DNA of 64,000 bases from Stenopsyche tienmushanensis (GCA_008973525.1 WACJ01000525.1:1054001-1118000); one strand, 5' to 3'. Positions 1 to 12,643 are shown, counted from the first letter of the stretch. A program made the numbers and translations. The notes: generated from the sequence alone by a model not told the origin.

Positions 1-683
1 CAATTTGCACGCGAATTGACCCTTATATGTTTTAAGACTGTCGCTGATCTGGACTCTGAACTTTCTCAACAATAGCCCGACTTATTTAAAAGGCAAATCT
101 GCAAAAATTGCCACAATATATAATTAAATATTTATGAATAAACTTTGCGGGACTTGTGAATTCCAAGGATTCCAGTTATTATACTGGCAATAGTGTATAG
201 GCCGTATAAAAGTTTTTGCATCGGCAAAATGAGGACAGTATGTACATTTGCACAGAAACTGAAAAGATTTTCCAAGTCAGATAGAAAGCAGACTAAAATA
301 AATTATTTTGATATAAGCGGCATGGTGACTATGATAGTATTAGGCGTACCGGACGATAATAGCGTTTATTTTTATACTAAAACGTTAATTTAAAACATTT
401 ATATATTCGCTCTCGATAGCTGCATCTTTCTAATCTGTTCAAGCAAGATCAGATGAATATGGTGGATCAATAATTACCTGAAAAAGAAAACCACCCAGTC
501 TCGAATCCGCTCGGGCAAGTTGCATATGGACGGGGAAACACCCTCAATTGGCATAGAAGCGAATCTGAAATTTATTTAAGCCCTAGCTAGGAAAGGAGGA
601 ACTGAACTCTGCATTCCAGAAAGCGGACGAGGACGTCTAGAACAACTTTCCACGGTCTTCCGAGGAAAAATACTCAGTCTTTA

Positions 684-956
684 TTAACCCCTGCACACTT
701 CCCTATCGAGACGGTCGCGAAAGCACCCTTTGATACGTTCATCCAGGAGACCCGTTGGATGAGACTCGGAGGTTATGCTATCTTCAATATCAAGCGAATG
801 TGGAGGTGTACGTATCATACAGACAGAATGGATGTAACCCCCTCCTGTGAATGGATATTGATGAGGCCCATAGCTCTGCAGTGGACTGTTTGTGGCTGCA
901 CTATGATGATGATCCAAAATCATGTTTATGTTTCCATTTTTTTCCACTGTTCCAAG
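684..956 (-). CDS. orphan exon-like open stretch, unrecognised
   Basis: On the minus strand a good splice acceptor (pyrimidine-rich, ending TTGGAACAG at about 957) is followed by an open frame of about 90 codons. The frame has a non-random composition: a run of three histidines, then the segments GPHQYPFTGGGYIHS and SLDIEDSITSESHPTGLLDE. It stops at 684, though a splice donor could end the exon earlier, near 740 (AAAGG followed by GTGCTT). It could be an internal or terminal exon of a large minus-strand gene lying mostly outside the window, for instance part of a cytoplasmic tail. No partner exon is visible and I do not recognise the family. It may be a chance open frame. Confidence 0.3.
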   Translation of the reverse strand, partial: LGTVEKNGNINMILDHHHSAATNSPLQSYGPHQYPFTGGGYIHSVCMIRTPPHSLDIEDSITSESHPTGLLDERIKGCFRDRLDREVCRG

Positions 957-1112
957 AACAGTAAACATAATATCAGATCATGTTAATCCATTGTAGGATA
1001 TGGAATCCTTTATATATCCCGGACATTCTCAATCCATCCATCTGGTTTTAGTCAATTTTTTTTGGCGGCTTTTAGCAATTTTCATTTATGGAACTATTGC
1101 CAACCATTATGA

Positions 1113-1436
1113 CAGGGATGTCCAACCGGTCGATCCGGATCGACCGGTCGATCTTTAAGCAAAATTTGGTCGATCCCGACGACTTCCGTGAATTTAGAAA
1201 AAAAATTACTTTATATAAATATATTTACAGCCGACGATGAAAAATAAAATTCCGGAGATCGAACTCTTTAGCTCGACTTGATTCGTGTTTATCTGCTAAT
1301 TTGAATTTTTAAGTTTGAAGAAAGGAAAAAGAAACACCATAAATACATTTCCTATAAGAATCATATTAGAAGTCGATCCCGAGCCAATTTTAAATTAAAA
1401 AGTAGCTCCCAAGACGAAAAAGGTTGGACAACATTG
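1113..1436. mobile_element. hAT-type MITE, 324 bp, inside the SINE
   Basis: The left end CAGGGATGTCCAACC and the reverse complement of the right end, CAATGTTGTCCAACC, are 15-bp terminal inverted repeats matching at 12 positions. They are flanked by a perfect 8-bp direct repeat, cattatga, at 1,105-1,112 and 1,437-1,444. An 8-bp duplication with CA-starting ends is diagnostic of hAT transposons. There is no transposase frame inside, so this is a non-autonomous element. It carries a 24-bp perfect palindrome near its left end. Confidence 0.85.
1125..1148. repeat. 24-bp perfect palindrome
   Basis: Each half-site reads accggtcgatcc on its own strand, and the two abut with no spacer. It is subterminal in the hAT-type MITE, where hAT transposases often have binding motifs. 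Confidence 0.8.
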
Positions 1437-1573
1437 CATTATGACATGGGTTTTCATAATAGATGTGTATTTTAAAAATGTGATCGCTAGCCACACTACA
1501 AATTCTGTAGATTTGAACCCATGAGAATCGAGTTGCTAGTCCGACCGCTTAATCACGGGGATCTGCAGATTAA

Positions 1574-2285
1574 TTTTAGCCAATGCATACATTTCGGATG
1601 ATGTTGCACTGTTGGCGACAGCTCGGCATCCATGGGAAATGGAGACGATGGGAAACGAAACCCTCGCCAGAATCAACGCACGGATGCGAAGAAATCATCT
1701 GCAGCTGGCGGCAGAGAAAACGAAGGCAATGATCTGCAGCAGAAGGAGAAGACCGAGGGTCAAACAGTTTGATGTCAACGGACACGAGGTGGAATACAGC
1801 AAAATGCTGAGATACTTCGAAATCTTCATAGATAACAAACTGACCTTTAGCAAGCTTATAAAAGCAGCTGCGCAGAAGGCGCAGAAATTAGCCAGCGTGC
1901 TCAGACGGTTCATGTCCGATATTGGAGGCCCAAAGCCGTGCAGAAGATGAATTATAAATGAGGTAATGCACTCAATCCTTCTGTACGGAACCTCGATATG
2001 GCATGAGTCACTCAAACATGAGAGCTATAGAAAGAAGCTGACCAGGGTCCAACGGCATGGAGCACTCCGAGTTACCACAGCATATAAAACGAAGACGAGG
2101 TGTTCGTGATCGCTGGACCCCAGGCAAAAAAGAGGGAGGACTACGAAGATCCCAAAAATCCCAACGAACACGACCAGAAACTGATGGAAGCCTGGCAAGT
2201 GAGAGAGAGAGACGCTAAGCGACTCTTCAATTCTACCGTGGGGACAAATAAGGGCAAGGGAGGGATTTATTCAGCAGGAATCTGA
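1574..2285 (+). mobile_element. R1-clade LINE reverse transcriptase fragment
   Basis: The frame beginning near 1,585 (AYISDDVALLATARHP) continues through AAEKTKAMICSRRRRPR, FDVNGHEVE, a YLGVYIDN-like block (YFEIFIDNKLTF), a stop at 1,948, then SILLYGTSIWHESL and VQRHGALRVTTAY. It shifts frame near 2,100 and ends with WQVRERDAKRLF. These are the reverse transcriptase C-terminal and thumb segments of R1-type non-LTR retrotransposons. The catalytic box reads ISDD instead of YADD or FADD. The copy is 5'-truncated, with an in-frame TGA and a frameshift, so it is dead. It is not in rDNA here, so it is probably an R1-clade relative rather than R1 itself. Confidence 0.8.
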
Positions 2286-5200
2286 CACTACCCTGGGATC
2301 AAGCCCCAGGGTGTCTCATGTAAGATCCCACAGGAAACAAATAAAATGCATACTTCTAATTAGATGTCTCTATCTTCGCTTGTTGATTGTTTGAGGTCGT
2401 TATTGCAGTATATTTTAAGTCGTCTTTCTTCGTCTTTTCTAAATATTCGGTTTGTCGGAATTATGAAGTGGAATTGTGCTCTTCGAAGATATTGACAATC
2501 ATCAGCTTTAATCATAATTTGGACATGATTTTTTGAACAACGATGTAATATTCTATCCTTATAATTTTCAATTGAGTCCATAGCATCCTCAGTATTTTAT
2601 ATAATTCAGAACAATATCAAATAACATCTCAGCAGATAGACACGGAGTTGTTACAAATTTAATTAATAGCTGGTTTTCTGAAAAACATGTTAGTTATGGA
2701 CATCACTGTAATTTTATTACAAGAACTTCATGGAGCATTGATTCGTATCTTTGTATTAAATATTTGATTAGGTTTATTATTTGATGTTGGCAATGAATGC
2801 CGTAGTTCAGGAGCTTTAATGTAATCATATGAACGATGCAGATCATCAAATATCAGCAGGAAACATGAAATAGCCTTGTTGTGTGTATATTTTCTGGAAT
2901 TTCCATTGTCCTTCGAGTGGATGAATCACCCGAAATTTTAACCTCGTTTGGGAAAACTGTCAATCAAACAGCGGCCGAAAGTAAATGAATAAATCGTCAG
3001 CAAATTGCTAGATTTTGATGGTTACGGATTAGAGGACGTTCAACTGGCATATAATTTGCGGCCATTGAACACGTCGGCTTATTAAATTATTCAACTTACT
3101 GGAAAGTTATTCTTGATAATAATCGTTTAACTAACCCACTTCGGTCTCATACTCATAATTTTACAATTTTTTAAAATATGACTCACATGACACAACTCTT
3201 TCCACGTTCCAAATGCAAACTGCCGTCTAAGCATTACGACTCTTCGGATCGTCTTTCTTTTTGGCATTTGGGCCGTCTCGACGATCTAAATTTAACAAAA
3301 GAACCAATCGACGATTAGGGCATAGGAAGTCGGAATATTTTTTTCGTCAAGGTCGATGAAGAAAAGCTATTTATACTCCTGGGTCACCCTGTATTCGGTC
3401 CGACAACCCTTCTAGCCCACGAGGAAGGTCGTTAACAAACGACGCACAGCCATCGAAGCCTTTGGACGCCGCCAGCTGCGGCCGCGGAAAAGTGAAACGC
3501 GTTCGGTCAACCGAAAAACAGACCAGTGCTTCCTAAAGTGGTCGAAATTTACTTTTAAAAAATAATCAAAGTGATGTTCGGATTCAAAAAGCAGCGCCAT
3601 TGAGTAATGCACTTTTTTCAAATTTAGATATAATCTATTCTATCAAACAAACGGGGTCATCAAAAACGTTTCGAATATGCAACCTTTGTCTCGTATCTCG
3701 TTTGATGAGCGATTTAACGTCACGCGTGATCGTTGCGACATCTAGCGTCACTGCCGGAACAATAAAGTATTATTGCATTTTATTTTTGTGTCCAAAATTA
3801 ATTCGAATCCATCATATTGCTAAATAGCTGATACAAATAATGATTTATATAAAATATGCAATTTTGTTTAAATCCTAACACATATTATGCGGGGCCAATA
3901 ATCAACGATTAAACTTGTAGCTGACATCTCTGCGTCTTTTCCGCGCATTACGACACTTTCGATTGTGATATTTTGTGCGTGAATTTGTTCAATTTTTTTC
4001 CTAATTTATATTTGCGAAAGTGTTTTTATAGTCGAGAGGGATTATTATTTGTCTTTGCGTTGATGTTGATATCTATGGAATTTTGATCCGTGTCACATGC
4101 CGAATGGAGACGGCAGCGAAGGACGAAGCTTATGATCGACATGTCCATGACCTCTCCATTTTGGGATTCTCCTCACATTCTCCTCCAGACCTTATTGTTT
4201 GACCATATTAAAATTGATTTTAGTGATCATGAACAATTTAATGTTTCTGTTTTTGATAGCTTTCAAACTATTAAATTATTTAAACCAAATCCGCATGTCA
4301 TCTTGTGTTTATTACGAGATTAATCTATGATGATTTATATGTAAACGCAAAATATGCCAGGGTCGCAATAAACGGGGATTACCTGTATTTAAAGTGATTC
4401 AATTTTCGATTATAAATGCATATTAATAATTATGGATGTATTGATTGAGGTATTTGTTTTCTAATTGTTGACGGTCGTAAATATGTTTTTATATGCACAT
4501 GATTCGTTTCGATTTGATGATAGTTTTCATTGTATTTCAAGATGATCGATCATGAACGGCATGTCGTCTTTGGCGCTCCAGTGCTGAAGACGTCGTTTTT
4601 GATGGCCCTGCGCTGTTCGGATGTATCAACATATGTGCAGCCACCGGTGCAGAGCAATTTCTTTTAATTTAACAATTATAAAGGTGCATTAGCAATTCAT
4701 TCGGCATTCGTGCATAGGAAATAAAACGGTTCGCATGTGCTCTAGAAAGCGCTGCGCCATCTTTGTTGTGCGCGGTGGAAAGTGTTGATGGAGCTGTGCA
4801 CTCGCACAAATGTCACTCGTCGAGAGAAAGAAGCGCCAGTGGGCGCAGGAAAGAGGTTAGTCTTCCCATCTGTAAGTTCATCCATATATTTTTATTTTAT
4901 TTCAATATTTCCCTCCAATTAAAACAGTGTTCATTGATTAAATCGTGTAAATTGATATTGAACGAATAAACAGTGCAGTGCATCATTTTGAACTACGTGC
5001 GCCGAAAGGGGGAATTTGAATCCCCCATTTTCAGAACTTAGTGTGACTGAAAGCTCTCGTTCGTGCATCGGGTTCAAAACGGGAGCTTTTCATACAAAGC
5101 AGGAAGTATATGACGTGTATATACGTTCCACTGGAACAATCAACTTAATCTGAAGTATATGCTCGCCTGACTATGGATAAGGCTTTGACGCTTAATTACG

Positions 5201-6050
5201 CTCCAATACATGTGCACACATCATATTGAATGTCACATAAAGCCTTATCTAATAACTGTCCATTCTGATCGATATAAAAAACACTATCGAGTTGTGTTCC
5301 TAAATTCTTCCAATGCTAATGATTTTAAAACATATACGTTTCACATTAATCCATAATTCATATATTAAAATACACCGCTTCACAATACGATTCATGAATA
5401 TTTTGCAATTGTAATATTATGTAGAATAATAATTAGTGCTATATTTCTTCTTCCCCAAATCAAGTCGAACTCGGGATAAAACATTTCTGATTTGTTGGTT
5501 AACTCCTGTTTCATCCATATTGGATTAGTCCTGAATGCTTATTATAAAAGTTTAGCATGATTTCCACGGAGACAATTAACAAACCTGTACAGGGCCACCT
5601 ATTATTGACTAATTTGTGAATGTTCCTCTTTTATTAAAAAAAAATCACTCTTCTATGGAGACCATATACATCTGATTACAGATAAGGCACTGTAAATGTA
5701 AAATATAATTGTTAACTATACCTCCTATTATTTTTTGACGAAATGAAAATCAGAACTGAACCGATTCGAAAATATCGTTTATTTTCGGTTCAGTAAACGT
5801 CTTACGCGAAAGAAAGTTTTGTTGATTTTTATGTTAACATAATATGTGACATTCACCATTTTTATGCAGAATTTCTTTGTATTCATCTGATAATTTATAA
5901 TCTGAAGTCATTATTATGTATTTAGCTTATCTCTTCCTATATATTATAATTGCTTCCCCAAACTTCCATCCCAAAAATTTTAAGCAAGTTAAACAATATC
6001 CTTTCACTTAGTAAATTATAATATTAAATACTTTAAGTTCTAAATATTAA
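2286..6050. other. no gene seen; AT-rich noncoding
   Basis: Only short, uncorroborated open frames occur here. More GC-rich patches lie at about 3,400-3,600 and 4,540-4,870. The second ends in AAAG followed by AGGTTAGT and could be an untranslated first exon or promoter-proximal sequence, but nothing confirms this. Confidence 0.5.
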
Positions 6051-6961
6051 GGCGTCTTCTCACTTTGCAAATTAAAAAAAATCGATTTTTATTTTTTTTT
6101 AAATTTTGAAAGTACATATCTTCAAAAATGTTATATCGAAATTTCATAAAGATCGGATGAGTCTAACTACATTTTTGGGCGACCGTTAGGTGACTACATA
6201 AGAGCACCCGGCTGCATACGTATTGTTCAGACTCATGGTGCAAGTACAAGAAAGTGGTGAAAAACAATCAGATAGAAACTTTTAAACATCTTCCTGGTCT
6301 AGCTGAGGATGTTCACGAGGTTTTGAAACCGATTTATGAAGATCTTCGGAGGAAATACTCAAAATAACAAAGAGTGTTTCAACAGCTGTGTCTGGGCAAT
6401 TTTTCTGCAACCAAAACTTTAAACGCGTTTATCTCAAAACAAGGTTTTTCGGTGGCTTGTTGATGAAATTTCGGAAACTATCAGGCCGATTGTCATGAAA
6501 TTTGAATGACATATTCTTCATAGTTATGGCTATAGCGCATATCATCAGATTTTTGAAATTTTGATTTTAAGTAAAATTTTTTTACAAAAAACTGCAAAAA
6601 AAACGCGTTTTTTTTTTTACTTTTTTTGAAAAAACGTGCGCCATTTTGTTATTTTCGCGAATATCAAAAATCTATAGCCACTGATATACTGAATCTAAAA
6701 CTGTTTTATTTTTTTGTTTCAAATGACCCATCTCGGAGATACCATCAACAAGCCACGAACATAACATTTCTACACGGGTTTTTCGATGCTTCTGTTTTAT
6801 TTTAAGAATTGTTCAAAAAAATAAAAATAATTTTTTTTCATGTACTTGAAAGATGTGTTTATTACATAAGATCCATTTTATCTCATAATTTTTAGCGAAA
6901 ATCCTCGAAAAAAAATCGCGAAAATAGCCTATTTTTGAGGCGCCTAAAGTGAGAAGACGCC
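6051..6961 (+). mobile_element. 911-bp DNA transposon with Mutator-like remnant
   Basis: The two ends are perfect 16-bp inverted repeats: GGCGTCTTCTCACTTT at 6,051-6,066 and its reverse complement at 6,946-6,961. Inside, a plus-strand frame from about 6,222 reads CSDSWCKYKK, then ETFKHLPGLAEDVHEVLKP and IYEDLRRKYSK before a stop. I associate the SWCKY...KHxPGL...KPIYEDL signature with metazoan Mutator-like transposases; the assignment is from memory and moderate. A second inverted pair, tggcttgttgatg at about 6,453 and its complement at about 6,744, forms an internal stem. No clean target-site duplication is visible. It is an internally deleted, non-autonomous copy. Confidence 0.65.
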
Positions 6962-9678
6962 AAATGCTTCCTAGTAATTTTGAGATGTTTCTAACATTTT
7001 GAAAGGTCATTTTTTGTCTTTCCTGAAGAAGGCTGCATGTATAGCAAATGGAATCCAGGTAACGATGCTCATAAAGAGCCTCCTAGATGTTGGTGCAATT
7101 TCCTGACGTCAATGTATCGCATATTATTGCTTTCACCACTCTTGATCCATATATTTGACATGTAATGTTGCCCAATAGTATTATCAATATATCTGTATCG
7201 GAACATTTTATGAATATATTAGCTTCAGTATCATTTTGGCACACATGGCAAACGATCTTTGTGTCAGCTTCCTCATGATTTTTACAAGATTCTAAGTCTT
7301 CTCTAAGTTAAGTGTCTTCTCGAACTTTCATAAATGTAAATTATTTATTATAAGGTATTAAAAATTGTTTATTTCAACTTTTGAAAAAATACGTAAATTT
7401 CTTGTCGGCTTCAGCAAGTTCAAATCAATCTGGTACTATCTTAAGAAACAATAAATAGTCTGGCAACATTTATAAATTATTGTTTATTTTCGTAACTCAT
7501 AGAATATTAAAAAACCTACTTTTATAGTAGCCATACGTAGAAATATAAAATAATACATATTAACTAACGAATCATCAATAATTCTGGAATAATGGAAAAT
7601 AAGTTTTTAATATAAACAAAAGCTATAAATGAATCTCTCGGAGCTGAAGCAAAAACCGTTAACTTTCCCGGAACGAAAACCGAAATTTAAAAAATAACGG
7701 TTTGAAGGCCCAGTTGAAAGGCCCCTATTTAAGTTTAACCCCTCTGTCAATGAATGTTTCTATTACTCGTCAATGTAAGTAGTCTGGCTGGTATAAATAG
7801 AAATATCCTTTTTTCTCGAAACACAAGGATCCTGAAACGTATTTTTTAGCTTTAAATTCTGTAAAACCCTTCAATGTACAGGGAAAACTAAAACTCCCTT
7901 CAAGTCAGGGAGTTTTAGTAAGTTCTATATATAACTATTATTAAAAAAAACTCATTGCAAAAGCAAAATGGTCAGGCCAGAAAATTTCATCGACAGAAGG
8001 GTTAATACCTCCGCAGGCCCGTTCCTTTGATGCTATTTGCTTATGGGTTAATTTAGCTCTGCTCCTTTAGATTTGAACTACAGATGTTTATGTTTTAGCC
8101 TGATAAGGGACAATAGGCGAAATATTTAGTTTGGTTAAATAAAAGTTTAAATTTTGAGCATTACCTCAAAATTTAAAACGGACATTCGTTTATGTAACTA
8201 TAAATCACCAATAAAAATACCTAAAGTCTTATTTCATACGAAATTATGATTATCTCGTATCTATCAGTATTCGATTATACCACGACGTCCTTTGATTTGT
8301 TTTTCAGTTCGATAGATTATGAGGCATTTTAAAACGAATCTAGTGTAATCCCATTTTATCAAATCTGTGAATTACGTCGATAATTCATGAGATAAATAAG
8401 AATTAAATATGTTGTTTAATAGATTAGATGAATTTCGCTGTAAATTGCAAGCCAAAAATTATGTACGACCGAACACAATTATATTATTTGAACGTGTATA
8501 ACGTATAAATGCTGTTATTCGTACTGTGTTATATTGAGAAATAAATGATTTTGATAAATCATATGGATTGAATCAGGAAACAATTGTTGCACCGTATTTC
8601 ACCTATGATTACATATATTTTTTAAGTTTATAAATAAATATAAAAAAAACGTAATGCTTGTGGTTCTTGTCTGTTCTTAAGAGGCGTTTTCACTTTTAAA
8701 TTATTAGCAAAACGGATTGCTAATTTGATAGTTTTGATCTACGCCATCATTAGCGATGTACTGCTCCATCCGTCACGCCACTGAAAGATAAGATTTCATT
8801 GCGATTAGATCGATTGCGAAAATATGTACGCTTAATGTCTTAATTCTGACTGCTAATTAATATATTTAAAAATCCTTTGTTACGTCCGATGTTATATTAT
8901 CGGCTCGATCGTTCCACAAATTGTTAAATTCTTGTGCATTTCAAGAAGTGTTAAATTCTTAAGCCGAAGAAAACGCCGATGAACGCGATAAGAGGCGGAT
9001 CGATACACACGGAAGGAGTAATATAGGGCTATAAATTTTTCGAGTGATGAAAAATGTAATATGTTATTTCGATACACAACATTAATTTATGGCAATGCGA
9101 TGGCTTTGATTAGTGGAACGTGCGCTCTTAAGAAATGCGGAAAATGGGCTCCATGTAATTTAATGGAATGCGGCCCCCTTAATAGTAATGAATGATTATT
9201 TTTTCATGTATGCCTTGATATTTTTGCATTAATGTCTTCTATATGAACGAAACAAACATGTTCTCGATATCAACCGGAATACGATTTTGTTGGACGTAAT
9301 TTAGATCATAGTTACAGTCTAACAAGCTTTCAACGTTGCCGAAATTAATAACAAATTTCGAAACCTAGATAGAAGGAGTCCATGGACATATTGAGACCAG
9401 GGACCATTAATTTAGACGATTCAGATGTATGTAAATTTGTAACATGTATAATCTTTGACCAGTCTTTTTATTCATAATTCATATTCTGGTACAAGGTAAA
9501 ACGCTTCCATATCGCAAATAAAAAAATAAATAATAATTTTGCAATGATGCCTATATGTATGAAAAGCAGATTCTGAAATCATTCAAAGTAAAATATCAAT
9601 GAATTAGTTATTAACTATGTTGAACTAAACAACAATTATGTTGCTGTTCTTAATTATACTTTCCTAATATTGAGTTAC
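6962..9678. other. no gene seen; AT-rich noncoding
   Basis: I found no exon-like frame. The only notable structure is the perfect hairpin at 7,887-7,919. Confidence 0.5.
7887..7919. repeat. perfect 13-bp stem hairpin
   Basis: The arm actaaaactccct is followed by a 7-base loop and its exact reverse complement. It is too short for a miRNA precursor and its function is unknown. Confidence 0.7.
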
Positions 9679-10860
9679 AGTAGACTCTCGATTATCCGGG
9701 CTAGTGCTGGGGAGCAGGGACACGAATGAATAGAAAACACAGATAATCCAATTAATTAAATTTCAACTTGGTTTTGAATATAATATCATATTTGCAATAT
9801 AAATATTTGTTTCATTATTTTAATACTTATTATTTGTGAAGAAAAACGCTCATAGTCAAGGGGACAAGTGGCTGTTAGTAGTCTAAGCATTACCAAATAT
9901 ATATAACCACTGATATCTTCCTGAATCATTAAAATTGGATTCCTGGGTGGAAACCTGGATCATTTAAATCATGATCGAGCCACTCCTCGATTTTTTCCCT
10001 ATCCATGTTTTCAAAACATTTAAAATTTTTCAATAATCCACATATTTTAAATATATCATTTGCTTCATTCTCTTTAGAATGCATTAATCTGTTTCCATGT
10101 AAGGAAGAATCTTTCTCCATGGTGGAACCAGTGTTTCTGATGATGTTATTCTATGTATAGCATCCAATATCGTATTTTTTTCCAGAAATTAATCATTGGT
10201 TGTCATCTGCTTCAGCAAGAGTTTTCAGTAGACTGTGAGGATAAGGACGTTTCATTGATACTATAACGCCTTGGTTCATGAGCTGATCCATACCCCTTTT
10301 CTGGCTATAATAATTGAAAGGAAGATTTTTCATTTCAGTTCTCTTAAAAGATCGAAATATCCTGCTTTCTCAATAACCAAAAATTTAATTTCATTGGTTC
10401 CTAATAGTTATCCTTTATTTGGGCGATTCATGTCCAGGAGCGAACCTTTCCTTCATTGAAACCAGCATTTTTTTCAGCAAATACGTCCAGTACAAGTCTG
10501 TCTTTTCTGAATTATAGATTTGATCGGGTTGCAAATTTTCTCTTTGTAAATATTTTCGAAATTCAATGCAGAATTCATCAGCAGCTTCAACGCAGGAACT
10601 CATTTTTTCTCCCTGAATCGCAAGTTGTCAAATCCCGTGTCGTTACTTGAATCTAGTTAATCAGCCAGATGAAGCATTCTTAAAAAACTTTTTATTCATA
10701 TTTGACTGCTAAATGGTATCCCTTTTGCTGGTTTTTGATGCTGTATCCAAATCTTCGGTACGTTGAAATTTTCACATTTTTTCATTTCGAAGGACCTACA
10801 AGTCTCGAACAGTTTGAGCATCAACTCCATATTCTTCAGAGAACTTTAATCTTGACATGT
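9679..10860 (-). mobile_element. pogo/Tigger-like transposon remnant
   Basis: The left end, preceded by TA, reads CAGTAGACTCTCGATTATCC, a classic pogo/Tigger terminal repeat. On the minus strand several decayed frames follow the order of the transposase: an N-terminal helix-turn-helix-like piece near 10,800 (EYGVDAQTVRDL), then FRKYLQRENLQPDQIYN followed by SEKTDLYW (10,603-10,480), a TNEIKFLVIEKAG block (about 10,420-10,360), and the tail KIEEWLDHDLNDPGF (about 9,990-9,930). Multiple stops and frameshifts show it is inactive. I could not find a matching right-end repeat. Confidence 0.75.
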
Positions 10861-12410
10861 GTATGTAACATCTAATGTACTATACGGGTGTTGCCTCCTT
10901 ATCCGAGTATTGCATAATATCTACTTACCATCGCAAGTCACAAACTTTATAGATAATACTGATGTTGTTGTCAATGGTGGCATCAACTACAATATATGCC
11001 ACCCTACGAACTTATTGAGTGATGTGCAAGTTCTAATACTGTATATTATTCTGCTTATAAACAGTTTGAATATTCCACAAATAATGCATGGAAATCTACC
11101 CTAATATATAAACGCATTTTCCAAGAACGCAAACCGAATGTGAATATTTAATAGTCCATCCCTTAAATAGTATTCCATTCGCGTGAATAGATAATGAACG
11201 GAAGGGGCGATTTCTGATAAATATGAAATATGTTATCGGACTACCAAATACAAATCTTAAACATCAGCACTATTTCATATTATTTTTGCTGCTTTGAAAT
11301 TAGTTGACAGTTCAATATCCAATTAAAATTGTTTTTGTGACCTCGCTAGCAATTTATGCCCTGGTTATAAAATGCAGCATGCAATGGTCTGATGCGTGCA
11401 TCATCAGCGACTAATTTGTCAAAATTAAATTCATCATATCGTAATAAATTTAATAATACTAAATCATTTTATGACAGCGCTTGATTTATAAGTTAATTGA
11501 TTTATTTCTGGTACCTTTCAATATTTATACGATATCGATCGGATAGTACCTTCGTACTTTCGTTCAACGAATTCTAAAAAAGTAGTGCGCTGACGTTCGA
11601 AATCGATGTCTATCAGTGGCAATTCAGGGAACATTACTAAAATGATGACCGTTATTCAATTTGTGGTTTGTGCCGTTTGTGGTGCTTTTATCTCGAAAAT
11701 TGACATGCGATTGTTTGATCGATATCTCGTTTACCTTTGGAAGTACATACTACAGAATTAAATCTGGATGAAAGTCTTGATTGACACAATCTGCATAATT
11801 CGAAGGTTTCGTGGCTATATTTTATCATGCGCCTCCGCAGCGAATCCAATTTCATTCGGCGGTCTTCGTGTTGTGTTTCATAAAACATTTCTCGGATATC
11901 TGTCAAACTCTCAAGCACTTACATTTCGCATAATACGATAATTATTTTAATGGTATCAACTCTTTGAATAAATAAGCCGTCATGAGATGTCAAAAAGAGG
12001 GCCTAGTTACAATGTCAAATATTATAACAGATGTTAAAGGCAACGTTTCGTTGGCACATCTGAATTTATTAAAACAACGCCCCAAAGAAAATTTAATACA
12101 TTCGTGACGCTCTTAACCCATTTTGTGCGAGATAAATGGCAAATATTGAATTTTAGTCGTCAAGTCTTGATATTAAATTAGCCGATGAGCTATCAAAGTT
12201 ATATATGATGGTCAGAGTAAACGGATCCGGAAGACATATGTTCACTTAGCGCATCGTTTGAAGGACTCAATCTAAATTTGTAATATTTTTAAAAAACAAG
12301 AAAAAATTAAATTCATACAAAACATTTATCACTAAATTTAGTTTTTATAAATGAACGAATAAAATAGAATCGAATAGACATACCAAATATTGAACCACTT
12401 TATGGCATTC
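10861..12410. other. no gene seen; noncoding
   Basis: Short open frames near 10,859-11,104 (plus) and 11,688-11,918 (minus) lack splice context or any recognisable motif. I treat the stretch as intergenic. Confidence 0.45.
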
Positions 12411-12643
12411 TTAACCCTTTGCACTCGAGATGTGACTCTCACTCACCATATGATTTGAAACCGCAATTCGAGAGGCGACTCTCGCTCATCACTCGGTTTG
12501 CTGTAGAAACTCGATGCACGGCAATAACTGTTTACGTTTAGTTCATTTTCTGTATAATTTTATGATGTGTACACGACACCCCTTCAAATAGATTTTTTTA
12601 TCTGAAATTAGTCTGCAACTACGAACCGGCCTGCATGTTTGGC
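12411..12643 (+). mobile_element. piggyBac-like MITE family A, copy 1
   Basis: It begins TTAACCCTTTGCACTCGAG and aligns over most of its length with the inverted copy at 20,629-20,815, sharing for example TCGATGCACGGCAATAACTG. The TTAA edge is the piggyBac target site. Compared with copy 2 it holds an internal partial duplication of about 45 bp just inside the end, where a cgactctcgctcatcactcgg-like block occurs twice in diverged form. The opposite end is not resolved. Confidence 0.65.

Larger units (their letters stand above)
1046..1583 (-). mobile_element. tRNA-derived SINE, minus strand, split by a MITE
   Basis: Read on the minus strand this matches the SINE at 18,065-18,272: a tRNA-like head with B-box-like bases near 1,500-1,555, a body, and a tail ending in a T run at 1,056-1,063 (an A tail on the minus strand). 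Its two halves (1,056-1,112 and 1,437-1,573) are separated by the hAT-type MITE. Flanking direct repeats ttttagtcaa (1,046-1,055) and ttttagccaa (1,574-1,583) match at 9 of 10 positions and look like its target-site duplication. Confidence 0.7.
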
